Source: Flavobacterium sp.
GTDB taxonomy: Bacteria > Bacteroidota > Bacteroidia > Flavobacteriales > Flavobacteriaceae
Assembly: GCF_017985075.1 (NCBI RefSeq)
Contig: NZ_JAGNYF010000010.1
Span: forward strand, 1-51,876
DNA length: 51,876 nt
Reading direction: 5' to 3'
Numbering within the stretch: the stretch's first letter is position 1; each line of letters opens with the position of its first letter. Shown here one piece after another: positions 1-7,493 of this stretch. Under the pieces are notes generated by a model. The model saw only the letters and a list, made by a program, of their open reading frames with translations. It was not told where the DNA came from and did not search any database. Position numbers and translations under genes: made by a program.

Positions 1-39
1 CTAGCGTTCATCCTGAGCCAGGATCAAACTCTTCATCGT
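1..39 (-). rRNA. rrs: 16S ribosomal RNA, 5' tip only
   Basis: Read on the minus strand, bases 32-13 give the conserved start of bacterial 16S rRNA (AGAGTTTGATCCTGGCTCAG), followed by GATGAACGCTAG at 12-1. By alignment with the E. coli numbering the mature 5' end should lie near base 39. The gene runs leftward out of the window, so only about 39 nt are present and the rest of the operon cannot be seen. Confidence 0.95.
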
Positions 40-214
40 AGATTTTTTAAGATATCGCTATCTAAGTTATTTTATCGACGATAATCATTTTGCTAGGTAT
101 TCAATTCTTTATAATACTCGAAAAAGATATTACTCTTATTCTTATATGCTGTCAATCCAATATGTCTATGAACTTGTTCTCTTATTTTTTGCCTTCTCTT
201 TGAGTTAGCGGGTG
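40..214 (-). promoter_or_regulatory. 16S rRNA leader region with a boxA-like site
   Basis: This stretch between the nearest rRNA promoter and mature 16S is the transcribed leader. On the minus strand, bases 173-151 read GTTCATAGACATATTGG followed by ATTGAC, which resembles the GTTCTTTGACATATTG-type leader signals I associate with Bacteroidota rRNA operons and could serve as a boxA-like antitermination site. A perfect 6+1+6 inverted repeat (TTATCG/CGATAA) lies at 72-84 and a short hairpin at 50-63. The antitermination role is inference. Confidence 0.4.
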
Positions 215-244
215 CAAAAGTAGAACCTTTTTTTTTATTACCAA
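215..244 (-). promoter_or_regulatory. rRNA promoter, proximal of three
   Basis: On the minus strand the -7 box TACTTTTG occupies 222-215 and a -33 TTG lies at 244-242, with exactly 19 bp between them. This matches the Bacteroidota primary sigma consensus TTG-N19-TAnnTTTG. The box is followed by CACCCGC, a GC-rich start-site region shared with the other two boxes upstream. Confidence 0.85.
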
Positions 245-328
245 AACTTTAATACACTTTTTTTTGAGAAAATTTTATCTCCGTTTTGTTATAACTAAAT
301 TGTAAATGAACTTTTCTTCTGCGGGGTG

Positions 329-360
329 CAAAGATAACATCTTTATTTACTAATTACCAA
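329..360 (-). promoter_or_regulatory. rRNA promoter, middle of three
   Basis: On the minus strand the -7 box TATCTTTG occupies 336-329, with a TTG at 360-358 (21-bp spacing, slightly long). It is followed by CACCCCGC. The box lies exactly 114 bp upstream of the proximal one. Confidence 0.8.
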
Positions 361-442
361 ATCTTTTTTATCCTTTTATCAAAAATAAAATTCGTAGGAT
401 TTAAGTACTTCTTAATAAAGAACGGCGCTCTCAATGCGGGTG

Positions 443-473
443 CAAAACTAACAACTTTATTCGGATTTCCTAA
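443..473 (-). promoter_or_regulatory. rRNA promoter, distal of three
   Basis: On the minus strand the -7 box TAGTTTTG occupies 450-443, followed by CACCCGC. The -33 element is weak (TTA at 473-471, 20-bp spacing). The box is again exactly 114 bp from its neighbour, and the same GCACCC motif follows it, so I count it as a third, weaker tandem promoter. Confidence 0.7.
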
Positions 474-580
474 CCTTATTGCAATCTTTTTTTAAAGTAT
501 TTTCTTAACTATTGAACAACAAGACGTTACACAACAGGATTTCTTGATAAAAAAGTTTTGCAGGGGAATTCAACTGAAAA

Positions 581-687
581 AATAAGGCCCATAGCCCGGA
601 TCGTAGCGGCATCCTTTTTGTATAGTGGGCTTTATTTTCAAAGACCACTAGGCAAAAAGATATAGCGGAGAGCAGGAAATAGCTGCT
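581..687 (+). ncRNA. Structured intergenic RNA-like element (Flavo-1-like)
   Basis: A long composite stem is visible: CTTTTTG 614-620 pairs with CAAAAAG 653-659; inside it TAGTGG 623-628 pairs with CCACTA 645-650, and CTTT/AAAG extends that. GGAT 598-601 can pair with ATCC 611-614, and AGCAG 671-675 with CTGCT 683-687. Two AGCGG words flank the main stem. AATAAGGCCC 581-590 can instead pair with GGGCTTTATT 627-636 (one G-U), so two folds compete. The layout (GGAT..AGCGGCATCC, central stem, GATATAGCGGAGAGCAGG, AGCT) is one I remember recurring across Flavobacterium genomes and resembles the comparative-genomics motif Flavo-1, but I cannot confirm that identity. It lies upstream of the thrS promoter, so it is not part of the thrS mRNA. 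Strand and transcription are uncertain. Confidence 0.5.
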
Positions 688-710
688 AAAAAAAACTATA
701 CCTATATATA

Positions 711-741
711 TTGTAGGAAATATTGGATTGTATTATCTTTG
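711..741 (+). promoter_or_regulatory. Promoter of thrS-infC-rpmI-rplT
   Basis: TTG at 711-713, a 20-bp spacer and TATCTTTG at 734-741 fit the Bacteroidota consensus. The box is followed by CACC, as in the rRNA and rpsF promoters. The predicted start lies only about 15 nt before the thrS ATG, which leaves no room for a T-box or other leader control. Confidence 0.8.
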
Positions 742-762
742 CACCTCAATAAAAAATAAACC

Positions 763-2703
763 ATGATTAAAGTTACTTTACCCGATGGATCGGTAAGAGA
801 GTTTTCGCAAGGCGTAACTCCGATGGATGTTGCTAAAAATATTAGCGAAGGATTTGCTAGAAATGTGATTTCGGCTAATTATAATGATACGACGATAGAA
901 ACATCTACCCCGTTAACCACAGATGGTACGCTTACTTTATATACATGGAATGACAAAGAGGGAAAGAAAGCATTTTGGCATTCGACTTCACACGTAATGG
1001 CGCAAACGCTAGAAGAAATGTTTCCTGGAATTAAATTAACGCTTGGGCCAGCTATTGATAATGGGTTTTATTATGACGTAGATTTTGGAGACAATAAAAT
1101 TACGGATGCTGATTTTAAAAAGATTGAAGACCGCGTTTTAGAAATTTCGAGAGAAAAACACGAATTTAAAATGCGTGCCGTAACTAAAGCTGAAGCATTA
1201 GATAAATATAAAGACAACGAATATAAAACAGAATTAATTTCTAATTTAGAAGACGGAACTATTACTTTTTGTGATCATGCTACGTTTACAGATTTATGTC
1301 GTGGCGGACACATTCCGAATACAGGAATTATTAAGGCCGTGAAAATAATGAGTATTGCTGGTGCGTATTGGCGTGGTGATGAAAAAAATAAACAATTAAC
1401 ACGTGTTTACGGAACTTCATTTCCAAAACAGAAAGATTTAACAGACTATTTAGAATTATTAGAAGAAGCTAAAAGACGCGACCACAGAAAGTTAGGTAAA
1501 GAATTGGATTTGTTCCATTTTTCACAACGTGTTGGACAAGGTTTACCATTATGGCTTCCGAAAGGTGCTGCTTTGCGCGATAGATTAGAGCAATTTTTAA
1601 AGAAAGCTCAAAAGAAAGCAGGATACGAACAAGTGGTTACGCCTCATATTGGTCAAAAAGAATTATATGTTACTTCTGGGCATTATGCAAAATATGGAGC
1701 AGATAGTTTTCAACCGATAACGACTCCAGCTGAAGGCGAAGAGTTTTTGTTGAAACCTATGAACTGCCCGCATCACTGTGAAATATACAACTCTAGACCT
1801 TGGTCTTACAAAGATTTACCAAAGCGTTATGCTGAATTTGGTACTGTTTATAGATACGAACAATCTGGAGAATTACATGGTTTGACTCGTGTAAGAGGAT
1901 TTACTCAAGATGATGCACATATTTTTTGTATGCCAGATCAATTGGATACAGAATTTAAAAATGTAATTGATTTAGTACTTTATGTATTTGGTTCATTAGG
2001 ATTTGAAAACTTTACAGCTCAAGTTTCTGTTAGAGATTTAAACAATCCTGATAAATATATTGGTAGCGTTGAAAACTGGGAAAAAGCAGAAAATGCTATT
2101 ATTAGCGCCGCAAAAGACAAAGGTTTAAATTACGTTATTGAAGCTGGTGAAGCTGCGTTTTATGGTCCGAAGTTAGACTTTATGGTAAAAGATGCTTTAG
2201 GAAGAAGCTGGCAATTAGGAACTATTCAGGTGGATTACAACTTACCAGAACGTTTTGAACTTTCTTACAAAGGAGCAGATGACAAATTACATCGTCCAGT
2301 AATGATTCATAGAGCGCCATTTGGTTCAATGGAACGATTTATCGCAATTTTATTAGAACATACTGCAGGAAATTTCCCACTTTGGTTGATGCCAGAACAA
2401 GCAATTATATTAAGTTTAAGTGAGAAATATGAAAAATATGCGAAAAAAGTTTTAGATTTGCTGGAAATTCACGAAATTCGCGCCCTAATTGACAACCGAA
2501 ACGAGACAATTGGTAAGAAAATTAGGGAAGCAGAAATGCAAAAAATGCCATTTATGCTAATAGTTGGTGAAGAAGAAGAAAAAAATGGTACCATTTCTGT
2601 ACGTCGAAATGGACAAGAAGGGAAAGGAAATATTACAGTTACAATTGAAGAATTTGCAAAAATTGTAAATGAAGAAATAAACAAAACATTGAAACAATTT
2701 TAA
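763..2703 (+). CDS. thrS: Threonine--tRNA ligase
   Basis: Class II aminoacyl-tRNA synthetase that charges tRNA-Thr in the cytoplasm. The 646-aa length is normal for the full enzyme. An N-terminal TGS domain (residues 1-62) precedes the editing domain, which carries the zinc-like HxxxH signature at H73/H77. The catalytic core has MNCPHHC near residue 335 with the zinc-binding cysteine, and motif 3 [12 protein letters not shown] followed by the C-terminal anticodon-binding domain (from about 540). The ATG at 763 gives the canonical start [10 protein letters not shown] and lies 22 bp after the -7 box. It is the first gene of an operon with infC, rpmI and rplT; infC follows after 23 bp. The identification is secure. 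Confidence 0.97.
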   Translation: MIKVTLPDGSVREFSQGVTPMDVAKNISEGFARNVISANYNDTTIETSTPLTTDGTLTLYTWNDKEGKKAFWHSTSHVMAQTLEEMFPGIKLTLGPAIDNGFYYDVDFGDNKITDADFKKIEDRVLEISREKHEFKMRAVTKAEALDKYKDNEYKTELISNLEDGTITFCDHATFTDLCRGGHIPNTGIIKAVKIMSIAGAYWRGDEKNKQLTRVYGTSFPKQKDLTDYLELLEEAKRRDHRKLGKELDLFHFSQRVGQGLPLWLPKGAALRDRLEQFLKKAQKKAGYEQVVTPHIGQKELYVTSGHYAKYGADSFQPITTPAEGEEFLLKPMNCPHHCEIYNSRPWSYKDLPKRYAEFGTVYRYEQSGELHGLTRVRGFTQDDAHIFCMPDQLDTEFKNVIDLVLYVFGSLGFENFTAQVSVRDLNNPDKYIGSVENWEKAENAIISAAKDKGLNYVIEAGEAAFYGPKLDFMVKDALGRSWQLGTIQVDYNLPERFELSYKGADDKLHRPVMIHRAPFGSMERFIAILLEHTAGNFPLWLMPEQAIILSLSEKYEKYAKKVLDLLEIHEIRALIDNRNETIGKKIREAEMQKMPFMLIVGEEEEKNGTISVRRNGQEGKGNITVTIEEFAKIVNEEINKTLKQF

Positions 2704-2726
2704 AGTTTAACTAAAATTACAGAGTC

Positions 2727-3290
2727 ATAGCAATTAGAAGAGGAAGAGGGAGTTACACTCCTAGAGTAGAAAAAGTAGCCGCACATCGTATTAATAATTT
2801 AATTAGAGGTGTAGCTGAAGTACGTTTAGTAGGTGAAAACATTGAACCAGGCGTTTACAAAATGGCTGATGCATTACGATTTGCAGAAGAACAAGAAGTA
2901 GACTTAGTTGAAATTTCACCAAACGCAGAACCACCTGTTTGTAAATTGATGGATTATGGAAAATTCTTATACCAACAAAAGAAAAGGGAAAAAGAATTAA
3001 AAGCAAAATCTAGTCAAGTTGTAATTAAGGAAATTCGTTTCGGACCTCAAACTGATGAACATGATTATGAATTTAAGAAAAAAAATGCTTTAAAATTCTT
3101 ACAAGAAGGTTCAAAATTAAAGGCATTTGTATTTTTTAAAGGACGTTCTATCATCTATAAAGAGCAAGGACAAATTTTATTATTACGTTTAGCTCAAGAT
3201 TTAGAAGAATTCGGAAAAGTAGAAAGTATGCCTGTTTTAGAAGGAAAACGTATGATTATATACATTGCTTCTAAGAAAAAAGTAAAATAA
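2727..3290 (+). CDS. infC: Translation initiation factor IF-3, non-AUG start
   Basis: IF-3 binds the 30S subunit and checks start-codon/fMet-tRNA pairing. The first in-frame ATG (2862) would delete the N-terminal domain: coding similarity clearly continues upstream, reading [20 protein letters not shown] and then [13 protein letters not shown]. The frame is open back to 2715 with no ATG or GTG in it. The likely start is ATA at 2727 (IAIRRGRG..., 187 aa), with ATT at 2733 as the alternative. Rare AUU/AUA starts are the known basis of IF-3 autoregulation, because IF-3 discriminates against them. The C-terminal domain (from about 100) has the expected [17 protein letters not shown] core. It sits 23 bp after thrS in the conserved thrS-infC-rpmI-rplT order. 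Confidence 0.9.
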   Translation: MAIRRGRGSYTPRVEKVAAHRINNLIRGVAEVRLVGENIEPGVYKMADALRFAEEQEVDLVEISPNAEPPVCKLMDYGKFLYQQKKREKELKAKSSQVVIKEIRFGPQTDEHDYEFKKKNALKFLQEGSKLKAFVFFKGRSIIYKEQGQILLLRLAQDLEEFGKVESMPVLEGKRMIIYIASKKKVK

Positions 3291-3296
3291 TGCTAC

Positions 3297-3364
3297 AAGC
3301 AATATGCAATAAGCCATAAGCTATCAAAAGCCTAATGCTTACTGCCTAATGCTTAAAGCTATCA
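3297..3364 (+). repeat. Heptad word array, two opposed arms (infC-rpmI spacer)
   Basis: The left arm has four 7-bp words (AAGCAAT, ATGCAAT, AAGCCAT, AAGCTAT; 3297-3324). The right arm has five (GCCTAAT, GCTTACT, GCCTAAT, GCTTAAA, GCTATCA; 3330-3364). Phase is kept exactly at 7 bp. The arms are roughly reverse-complementary around a 5-nt gap, so the transcript between infC and rpmI could form an imperfect hairpin. The words belong to the same family as those at 39631-39717 and 47777-47811. Confidence 0.75.
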
Positions 3365-3402
3365 AGATAGTAAGTAAGAATAAATTAAATACCTAGGAAA
3401 AA

Positions 3403-3600
3403 ATGCCTAAAATGAAAACAAAATCTAGTGCTAAGAAACGATTTAAAGTTACTGGTTCTGGAAAGATCAAAAGAAAACACGCTTTTAAGAGTCACATTTT
3501 GACAAAAAAATCTAAAAAACGTAAATTAGCTTTAACTCACTCTGGTTTAGTTCATAAAACAGATGAGAAAAGCATTAAACAACAATTAAATATTATTTAA
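3403..3600 (+). CDS. rpmI: 50S ribosomal protein L35
   Basis: A 65-aa, strongly basic protein starting [15 protein letters not shown], the signature of L35. The [20 protein letters not shown]-type core (here [13 protein letters not shown]) is present, and the length is normal. L35 sits on the surface of the large subunit. The gene lies 112 bp after infC, a spacer largely filled by the word array at 3297-3364, and upstream of rplT. Regulation is probably as part of the thrS operon. Confidence 0.96.
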   Translation: MPKMKTKSSAKKRFKVTGSGKIKRKHAFKSHILTKKSKKRKLALTHSGLVHKTDEKSIKQQLNII

Positions 3601-3644
3601 TACGTTGTTTGGTTAAAACTAATTAATAACCCTGGAGTGGGCAG

Positions 3645-3675
3645 ACTTCGACAGGCTTAGCCTGACAACAGAAGT
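3645..3675. repeat. Palindromic element in the rpmI-rplT spacer
   Basis: A nested inverted repeat: CAGGCT 652-657 faces AGCCTG 659-664 around one base, enclosed by ACTTC 645-649 and GAAGT 671-675 (positions within 3600-3700). The core TTCGACAGGCTTAGCCTGAC resembles a small palindromic word scattered through many bacterial genomes, including flavobacteria. It would form a hairpin in the mRNA between rpmI and rplT. Whether it is an interspersed repeat or a regulatory structure for L20 is undecided. Confidence 0.6.
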
Positions 3676-3721
3676 TGAAAGTACTAATAAAGTCGCCTTA
3701 CTACAAAAAACATTTAAAATT

Positions 3722-4066
3722 ATGCCAAGAGCAGTAAATTCAGTAGCTACAAGAGCTAAAAGAAAAAGAGTATTAAAACAAGCAAAAGGATTCTTCGGAA
3801 GACGTAAAAACGTTTGGACAGTCGCTAAAAATGCGGTAGAAAAAGCAATGTGCTATGCTTACCGTGATAGAAAGCAAAAGAAAAGAAATTTCCGTGCATT
3901 ATGGATTATGCGTATTAACGCTGGTGCAAGACAATACGGAATGAGCTATTCTCAGTTTATGGGTAAAGTAAAAGCTAACAATATCGAATTGAACCGTAAA
4001 GTTCTTGCAGATTTAGCTATGAACCACTCAGAAGCATTTGCAGCTATCGTAAATAAAGTGAAATAA
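3722..4066 (+). CDS. rplT: 50S ribosomal protein L20
   Basis: A 114-aa basic protein starting [20 protein letters not shown], with [17 protein letters not shown] and [20 protein letters not shown], the hallmark of L20. L20 binds 23S rRNA directly and is needed early in 50S assembly. The long N-terminal basic helix (1-60) and globular RNA-binding C-terminal domain are both complete. It is the last gene of the thrS operon, 121 bp after rpmI, and is followed by a strong terminator hairpin at 4101-4128. In other bacteria L20 represses its own operon through mRNA structures; the hairpin at 3645-3675 could have such a role here, but this is inference. Confidence 0.97.
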   Translation: MPRAVNSVATRAKRKRVLKQAKGFFGRRKNVWTVAKNAVEKAMCYAYRDRKQKKRNFRALWIMRINAGARQYGMSYSQFMGKVKANNIELNRKVLADLAMNHSEAFAAIVNKVK

Positions 4067-4100
4067 TCAACGTTTAATCATATTTATATCTTACTTATAC

Positions 4101-4132
4101 AAAATCCCAATCGAAAGGTTGGGATTTTTTGT
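4101..4132 (+). terminator. Rho-independent terminator of the thrS operon
   Basis: AAAATCCCAA (4101-4110) pairs with TTGGGATTTT (4119-4128) over an 8-nt loop, followed by further T residues. It lies 35 bp after the rplT stop codon. Confidence 0.9.
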
Positions 4133-4190
4133 TTCTTATCATAATGCAAATCTGTATTATTAATTGTAAATTTGCCACTTACAAGAATAT

Positions 4191-5105
4191 ATGGAAAATA
4201 ATGAAACAAACCTTACTTTTGAAGGTTTACACCCAAGAAACAAACATATTGGCAGATATGACTTTGCACAATTAATCAAAACACATCCCGATTTAAACTT
4301 ACATTTATTCTTAAATAAAGCAGGAGAAAAGTCAATTGATTTTTCAAATCCAATTGCTGTAAAAGCATTAAATAAAGCCTTATTAATGCATTTTTACAAT
4401 TTAGAATACTGGAATATTCCAAAAACCAACTTATGCCCTCCTATTCCAGGAAGAGCTGAATACATTCATCATATAGCAGATATATTAGCTGCTTCAAATG
4501 GTGGCGTGGTTCCAACCGGAAATGCCGTTAGAATTTTAGATATTGGCGTAGGTGCAAATTGTATTTATCCAATAATTGGAAATCATGAGTATGGTTGGAC
4601 ATTTGTAGGAACCGAAGTGGACAAACAATCTTTACTATCTGCAGAAACCATTTTAAGTAAAAATCCGAAATTAAACGAAAACGTAACCGTTCGATTTAAC
4701 GATAACAAACGAAATGTTTTAAAGTACATTTTAGAATCGGAAGAAGTTTTTGATTTTGTTATTTGCAATCCGCCTTTTCATTCCTCTGCGGAAGAAGCTG
4801 CAAAAGGTTCGTTACGAAAAAACAAAAACTTAGGTCAGAAAGTAGCTGACAAACCCGTATTAAATTTCAGTGGGCAGAATAACGAATTATGGTGCGAAGG
4901 TGGCGAATTGGCATTTGTAACCAATATGATTTATGAAAGTGTTCACTTTAAAAGTCAATGTAAATGGTTCAGTGCTATTATTTCTAAGAAATCAAACTTG
5001 AAGCCGTTGTATAAACAAATGAAGAAAGTAGAAGTTAAAAACAGTACTACACTTCATTTAACAAACGGAAACAAAACTACACAAATTATTTGCTGGCAAT
5101 TTTAA
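4191..5105 (+). CDS. rlmF: 23S rRNA (adenine(1618)-N(6))-methyltransferase
   Basis: This 304-aa protein matches RlmF (YbiN), which methylates N6 of A1618 in 23S rRNA using S-adenosylmethionine. Visible features are HPRNKHIGRYDF near the N-terminus, the SAM-binding stretch LDIGVGANCIYPIIG (about 115-130), and the catalytic NPPF motif of N6-adenine methyltransferases (NPPFHSS near residue 190). The C-terminal region ends with the family's IICWQF-like tail. A -7-like box TAAATTTG at 4167-4174 lies 17 bp before the ATG, without a clear -33 partner. The gene stands alone between two terminators. Confidence 0.93.
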   Translation: MENNETNLTFEGLHPRNKHIGRYDFAQLIKTHPDLNLHLFLNKAGEKSIDFSNPIAVKALNKALLMHFYNLEYWNIPKTNLCPPIPGRAEYIHHIADILAASNGGVVPTGNAVRILDIGVGANCIYPIIGNHEYGWTFVGTEVDKQSLLSAETILSKNPKLNENVTVRFNDNKRNVLKYILESEEVFDFVICNPPFHSSAEEAAKGSLRKNKNLGQKVADKPVLNFSGQNNELWCEGGELAFVTNMIYESVHFKSQCKWFSAIISKKSNLKPLYKQMKKVEVKNSTTLHLTNGNKTTQIICWQF

Positions 5106-5110
5106 TAAAA

Positions 5111-5139
5111 AAAGGCTACCAAATGGTAGCCTTTTTTTT
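5111..5139. terminator. Bidirectional terminator between rlmF and the response regulator
   Basis: AAAGGCTACC (5111-5120) pairs perfectly with GGTAGCCTTT (5125-5134) around AAAT. A runs on the left and T runs on the right let it act in both directions. The convergent genes rlmF (+) and the regulator (-) end within 33 bp of each other, so it serves both. Confidence 0.92.
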
Positions 5140-5836
5140 ATGAATTTATAACTAAACGAAATCCTTCTCCGTGTATGTTTAATATTTCTACACGTTCATC
5201 TAATTTTAGATATTTTCTAAGTTTAGCGATATAAACGTCCATACTTCTTGACGTGAAATAATTATCGTCTCTCCAAATTTTTGTTAATGCTAATTCTCTT
5301 GGCATTAAATCATTTTCATGAAGGGCTAACATTTTTAACAATTCAGATTCTTTTGGAGATAATTTAATAGGCTCTTGATTATCAAAAGTTAAAAATCGCA
5401 ATTTAGAATTTAAATGGAATTTACCAATAGTAAACTCAAAAATAGTTGAATCTGGTTTTGTTTCAGAAGCTTTTCTTTGAATAATCGCTTTGATTTTCAT
5501 CAGCAACACTTCTGAATCAAACGGTTTGTTTAAATAATCATCAGCTCCAACTTTATAACCTTTTAAAACATCTTCTTTTAATGTTTTAGCTGTCAAAAAG
5601 ATAATTGGCACTTCTGTATTTCTTTCTCTAATTTCTCGCGCTAATGTATAACCATCTTTATATGGCATCATTACGTCTAAAATACATAAATCGTAAGTAT
5701 CTTTTTTAAACTTCTCGAAACCTTCCATTCCGTTTTTAGCTAATGTAACTTCGAAATCATTTAATGATAAATAATCTCTTAAAACTGAACCAAAATTTGG
5801 ATCATCTTCTACTAGTAATATTTTTTTTGCTTCCAT
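5138..5836 (-). CDS. OmpR/PhoB-family response regulator (RprY-like)
   Basis: 232 aa with an N-terminal receiver domain (1-120): acidic pair E10/D11-D12, phospho-acceptor D54 in CILDVMMP, the T/A switch region FLTAKT and K in NKPFD. A C-terminal winged-helix OmpR-type DNA-binding domain (about 135-230) contains LSPKESELLKMLALHEND and SRSMDVYIAKLRKYL. It starts 3 bp after the stop codon of the sensor kinase gene, so the two form one cotranscribed two-component system. Length and sequence style resemble Bacteroides RprY; the stimulus and regulon are unknown. The stop codon overlaps the terminator T tract. Confidence 0.92.
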   Translation of the reverse strand: MEAKKILLVEDDPNFGSVLRDYLSLNDFEVTLAKNGMEGFEKFKKDTYDLCILDVMMPYKDGYTLAREIRERNTEVPIIFLTAKTLKEDVLKGYKVGADDYLNKPFDSEVLLMKIKAIIQRKASETKPDSTIFEFTIGKFHLNSKLRFLTFDNQEPIKLSPKESELLKMLALHENDLMPRELALTKIWRDDNYFTSRSMDVYIAKLRKYLKLDERVEILNIHGEGFRLVINS

Positions 5837-5839
5837 ATC

Positions 5840-7426
5840 TTAATTTATTAATGGCAATTTAATTATAAATGTACTTCCTTTTCCTTTTTCGCTTTCAACA
5901 AAAATCTCGCCATTGTGGTCATCGATAATTTGTTTTACGTAGGCTAAGCCTAAACCGTGTCCTTTAACGTTATGTAAATCGCCCGTGTGTTCTCTAAAAA
6001 ATTTTTCAAAAACCTTTTTTTGCACGGCTTTCGTCATTCCTATTCCGTTATCTTCTATTTTAATAAGTATATAATCTTTAATGTTTTCTGTGAACACATT
6101 AATAATTGGTTTTTCTACTGAATATTTCATTGCATTGTCCAAAATATTAACCAAAACATTTGTAAAATGTACATCATTTAAAAGCACAGTAGTTCTATTG
6201 GCATTAAAATGAGTATGTATTTCCCCTTCTCTATCTTCTAAAATTAAACTCACATGATCAATCGCATCCTCAATAAAATCTGTAATTTCTTGTGGTTCTT
6301 TATCAATATTTAATTCGTTTCTTTCTAATTTTGAAATTCTAAGCACATTTTCAACTTGGGCATGCATTCGTTTGTTTTCATCCTTAATCATTTGAAGATA
6401 TTTTTGCACCTTTTCTTTATCATCAATAATTTTCGGATTTTTTATTGCGTCTAAAGCTAAATTTATTGTCGCAATTGGTGTTTTAAATTCATGTGTCATG
6501 TTGTTTATGAAATCTGTTTTTATTTCAGATATCTGCTTTTGCATGATTAATTGTTTTAAAGCACTGGTATAGGTTACCAAAATTATTACAACAAATAATA
6601 AAGTTAAAATTGTCATCGGTAACATTGACGAGAATACAAAATTGGTTTTGTTAGGAAATCTAAGTAATAATTTATAATCTGATTTTCCTTCGGCATCTAA
6701 TAAAATAGGCACACTATATGTAGTGCATTTATCATATCTAAACTCTTCTGATTTTATTTTTGTCGCTAAACCATTTTTATACACTGCAAACTCATAAGGT
6801 GTTTTTAATTCTGATTTGTATAATTCAAAATTCAAAACATCATTTACTAATTTTGAAGAAATTCTCTTATGAATTTGTCTTTGAGAAACAATATCTCTAA
6901 ACAAAAGTTCAAATTGCACACGGTCTAAAATACCTAATCTACCATTTTTTTGAATCGTAACATTAGGTTTTGCACCCATATTAGTTTCGCTACCTTCTAA
7001 AGAATTATCTTTATAAACTTGCGTTTTTCTTTTTGCTTGATATTCTCTAATTTTAATAGCACCTGCATTTTTATCAAAGAACGAACCATCTATACCAAAA
7101 TCTTCAGGAATAATTGTGTTCGAATAAATTAAAACTTCTTTTGTATTGGAATCTTTTTCATAATAAAAAAGCTGTTTTAATTGCTCTTGCATTGGTTCTC
7201 TTCCTGTACTGTCTTTAAATTTTTTATAAGACGTATAGAAATCAACCATTTCTTTATTGTTTAGCTTTTCAGAAACATTACTTAAAACTACTAAAGCGTG
7301 GTGTTTAAATTGATCGTCATTTTTTTGAAACGAACTATTAATCCAATATAACTGAACTAAAATAATTCCTATCAAAGAAATACTCATTAAAAAAACTAAT
7401 ATTCTAAACCTCGTTTTATTCATCAT
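5840..7426 (-). CDS. Membrane sensor histidine kinase (RprX-like)
   Basis: 528 aa. A transmembrane helix near residues 8-29 and a second near 268-290 enclose a periplasmic sensor region of about 235 residues with no recognised domain. The cytoplasmic part has HisKA with phospho-acceptor H312 (THEFKTPIATI), then a HATPase domain with the N box (NILDNAMKYS), G1 (IEDNGIGMT) and G2 (GHGLGLAYVKQI). It is the partner of the OmpR-type regulator that starts 3 bp downstream. Two consecutive ATGs (7426 and 7423) begin the gene. A -7 box (TAACTTTG, 7436-7429) ends only 2 bp before the first ATG, so the message may be leaderless. Confidence 0.93.
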   Translation of the reverse strand: MMNKTRFRILVFLMSISLIGIILVQLYWINSSFQKNDDQFKHHALVVLSNVSEKLNNKEMVDFYTSYKKFKDSTGREPMQEQLKQLFYYEKDSNTKEVLIYSNTIIPEDFGIDGSFFDKNAGAIKIREYQAKRKTQVYKDNSLEGSETNMGAKPNVTIQKNGRLGILDRVQFELLFRDIVSQRQIHKRISSKLVNDVLNFELYKSELKTPYEFAVYKNGLATKIKSEEFRYDKCTTYSVPILLDAEGKSDYKLLLRFPNKTNFVFSSMLPMTILTLLFVVIILVTYTSALKQLIMQKQISEIKTDFINNMTHEFKTPIATINLALDAIKNPKIIDDKEKVQKYLQMIKDENKRMHAQVENVLRISKLERNELNIDKEPQEITDFIEDAIDHVSLILEDREGEIHTHFNANRTTVLLNDVHFTNVLVNILDNAMKYSVEKPIINVFTENIKDYILIKIEDNGIGMTKAVQKKVFEKFFREHTGDLHNVKGHGLGLAYVKQIIDDHNGEIFVESEKGKGSTFIIKLPLIN

Positions 7427-7428
7427 AG

Positions 7429-7436
7429 CAAAGTTA
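7429..7436 (-). promoter_or_regulatory. -7 promoter box abutting the histidine kinase start
   Basis: On the minus strand TAACTTTG matches TAnnTTTG exactly and is separated from the ATG by only two bases. No TTG is found at the expected -33 distance. If used, transcription would start at or just inside the first codons. Confidence 0.45.
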
Positions 7437-7493
7437 GGGCGGAATTAAGAGCAAGCGAAATAATTAACCAATATTTAACAATTATGTTAAAAT

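Noticed and set aside
711-762. T-box or other thrS leader control
   Set aside because: The promoter leaves only about 15 nt before the ATG.
2469-2684. 71-aa minus-strand frame inside thrS
   Set aside because: Antisense to the conserved thrS C-terminus.
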